This document shows positions 40,995-41,419 of a stretch of 41,419 nt of DNA, in pieces. The position numbers and the translations under genes were made by a program. Source of the stretch: Gammaproteobacteria bacterium (GTDB lineage Bacteria > Pseudomonadota > Gammaproteobacteria > Pseudomonadales > Azotimanducaceae); NCBI GenBank assembly GCA_002690865.1, contig NZGG01000040.1, positions 1-41,419 of the forward strand. The letters run 5' to 3'. Position 1 is the first letter of the stretch. Each line of letters opens with the position of its first letter. Under the pieces are notes generated by a model. It worked only from the letters and a program-made list of their open reading frames with translations, ran no database searches and was not told the origin of the DNA.

Positions 40995-41419
40995 TTATAA
41001 AGATGTATCCGAAAAGCGATAACCGATGCCTCGAACAGTCACTATCATTCCCCCATAAGGTCCTAGCTTTTGTCTAATGGCCCTAACGTGCACATCGATA
41101 TTGCGATCAAGGACATGCCCAGACTGGAAAAGCGCGTCTTCAAGAATCTGCTGTCGGGTATATACTCGTCCTGGACCGGAAGAAAGTTGAAATAAAATCT
41201 TAAACTCTGTCATGGTCAGTTCTACAGGGATACTACCTATCTTAACGAGGTAAGACTGGGGATCTATGGTTAGCTCACCAATGGTAATAATGTCCTTACT
41301 AAGATCTGATGACCCAGGGATAGTTTCACTTCGCCTCAACACCGCCTTCACACGACTAATAAGTTCTCTAGGACTAAAAGGTTTCCTGAGGTAGTCGTCC
41401 GCACCATGACCCAGCCCAA
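40995..41419 (-). CDS. Response regulator, OmpR/PhoB family, C-terminal part
   Basis: The frame runs off the right edge of the window, so the N-terminal part of the receiver domain is missing. What remains starts GADDYLRKPFSPRELISRVKAVLRR, the end of a receiver domain with the conserved Lys-Pro. A winged-helix effector domain follows: LTMTEFKILFQL, then RQQILEDALF, RNIDVHVRAIRQKLGP and TVRGIGYRFSD. These are the DNA-recognition helix and wing of the OmpR/PhoB class. It binds promoter DNA when phosphorylated by a partner histidine kinase, probably encoded outside. Similarity to PhoB is noted, but the specific regulator cannot be named. Confidence 0.92.
   Translation of the reverse strand, partial: GLGHGADDYLRKPFSPRELISRVKAVLRRSETIPGSSDLSKDIITIGELTIDPQSYLVKIGSIPVELTMTEFKILFQLSSGPGRVYTRQQILEDALFQSGHVLDRNIDVHVRAIRQKLGPYGGMIVTVRGIGYRFSDTSL

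Noticed and set aside
1-41419. tRNA, rRNA, CRISPR array, complete IS element or phage gene
   Set aside because: I looked on both strands for cloverleaf-like structure, regularly spaced repeats, transposase motifs and phage structural genes and found none that I could support.

Overview
The window reads as chromosomal DNA of a moderately AT-rich gammaproteobacterium, probably free-living and aquatic. The evidence is the recB-recD pair, chorismate lyase (UbiC), ArfB, the EfpL form of EF-P, DUF2721 and DUF952 proteins, TSP3-repeat and YHYH lipoproteins, and two DUF3604 proteins. Taxonomy below class level is inference. There are no tRNA or rRNA genes, CRISPR arrays or intact insertion sequences that I can see. 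Genes lie on both strands in short runs.

Layout. 1-2.9 kb: end of recB, recD and a PlsC-type acyltransferase, closed by a hairpin terminator. 2.9-7.2 kb: alpha/beta hydrolase and crotonase-fold gene, then the overlapping efpL-arfB pair on the minus strand, a small ABM-domain protein and a secretion-signal-less esterase. 7.3-10.9 kb: small unknown protein, acyl-CoA-dehydrogenase-fold flavoprotein and two SDR oxidoreductases. 11.3-13.3 kb: TSP3-repeat lipoprotein plus a large exported TSP3 protein with a Cys-containing tail repeat. 13.4-15.6 kb: DUF952, a flagellin behind an almost perfect sigma-28 promoter, and a small membrane protein. 15.8-19.8 kb: FMN 2-hydroxyacid dehydrogenase, an internally duplicated lipoprotein, and a membrane SUMF1/alpha-beta-hydrolase fusion. 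19.9-22.2 kb: two unknown proteins and a RecB-type PD-(D/E)XK nuclease. 22.7-25.4 kb: SDR, ubiC, cupin and a heavily deleted enolase-superfamily relic. 25.6-29.9 kb: unknown helical protein, a GC-richer DUF3604 gene, a decayed reading frame and a YHYH lipoprotein. 30-35 kb: TIM-barrel isomerase, an orphan family-5 solute-binding protein and a second DUF3604 protein. 35.1-41.4 kb: SnoaL-like protein, SDR, phosphoribosyltransferase, PhyH dioxygenase, SDR, DUF2721 protein, a decayed copy of that SDR, and the C-terminal part of an OmpR/PhoB-type response regulator cut by the window edge.

Much of the gene content (three dihydroflavonol-reductase-like SDRs, two classical SDRs, acyl-CoA-dehydrogenase-fold flavoprotein, crotonase, PhyH, cupin, SnoaL, ABM, hydrolases) suits catabolism or modification of lipid-like or aromatic compounds, but no complete pathway is recognisable. 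The parts most worth a second look are the 15.8-19.8 kb three-gene block, the TSP3 pair, the four-cysteine RecB-like nuclease, the efpL-arfB coupling, and the gene relics (enolase superfamily, SDR duplicate, and a frameshifted frame next to DUF3604).
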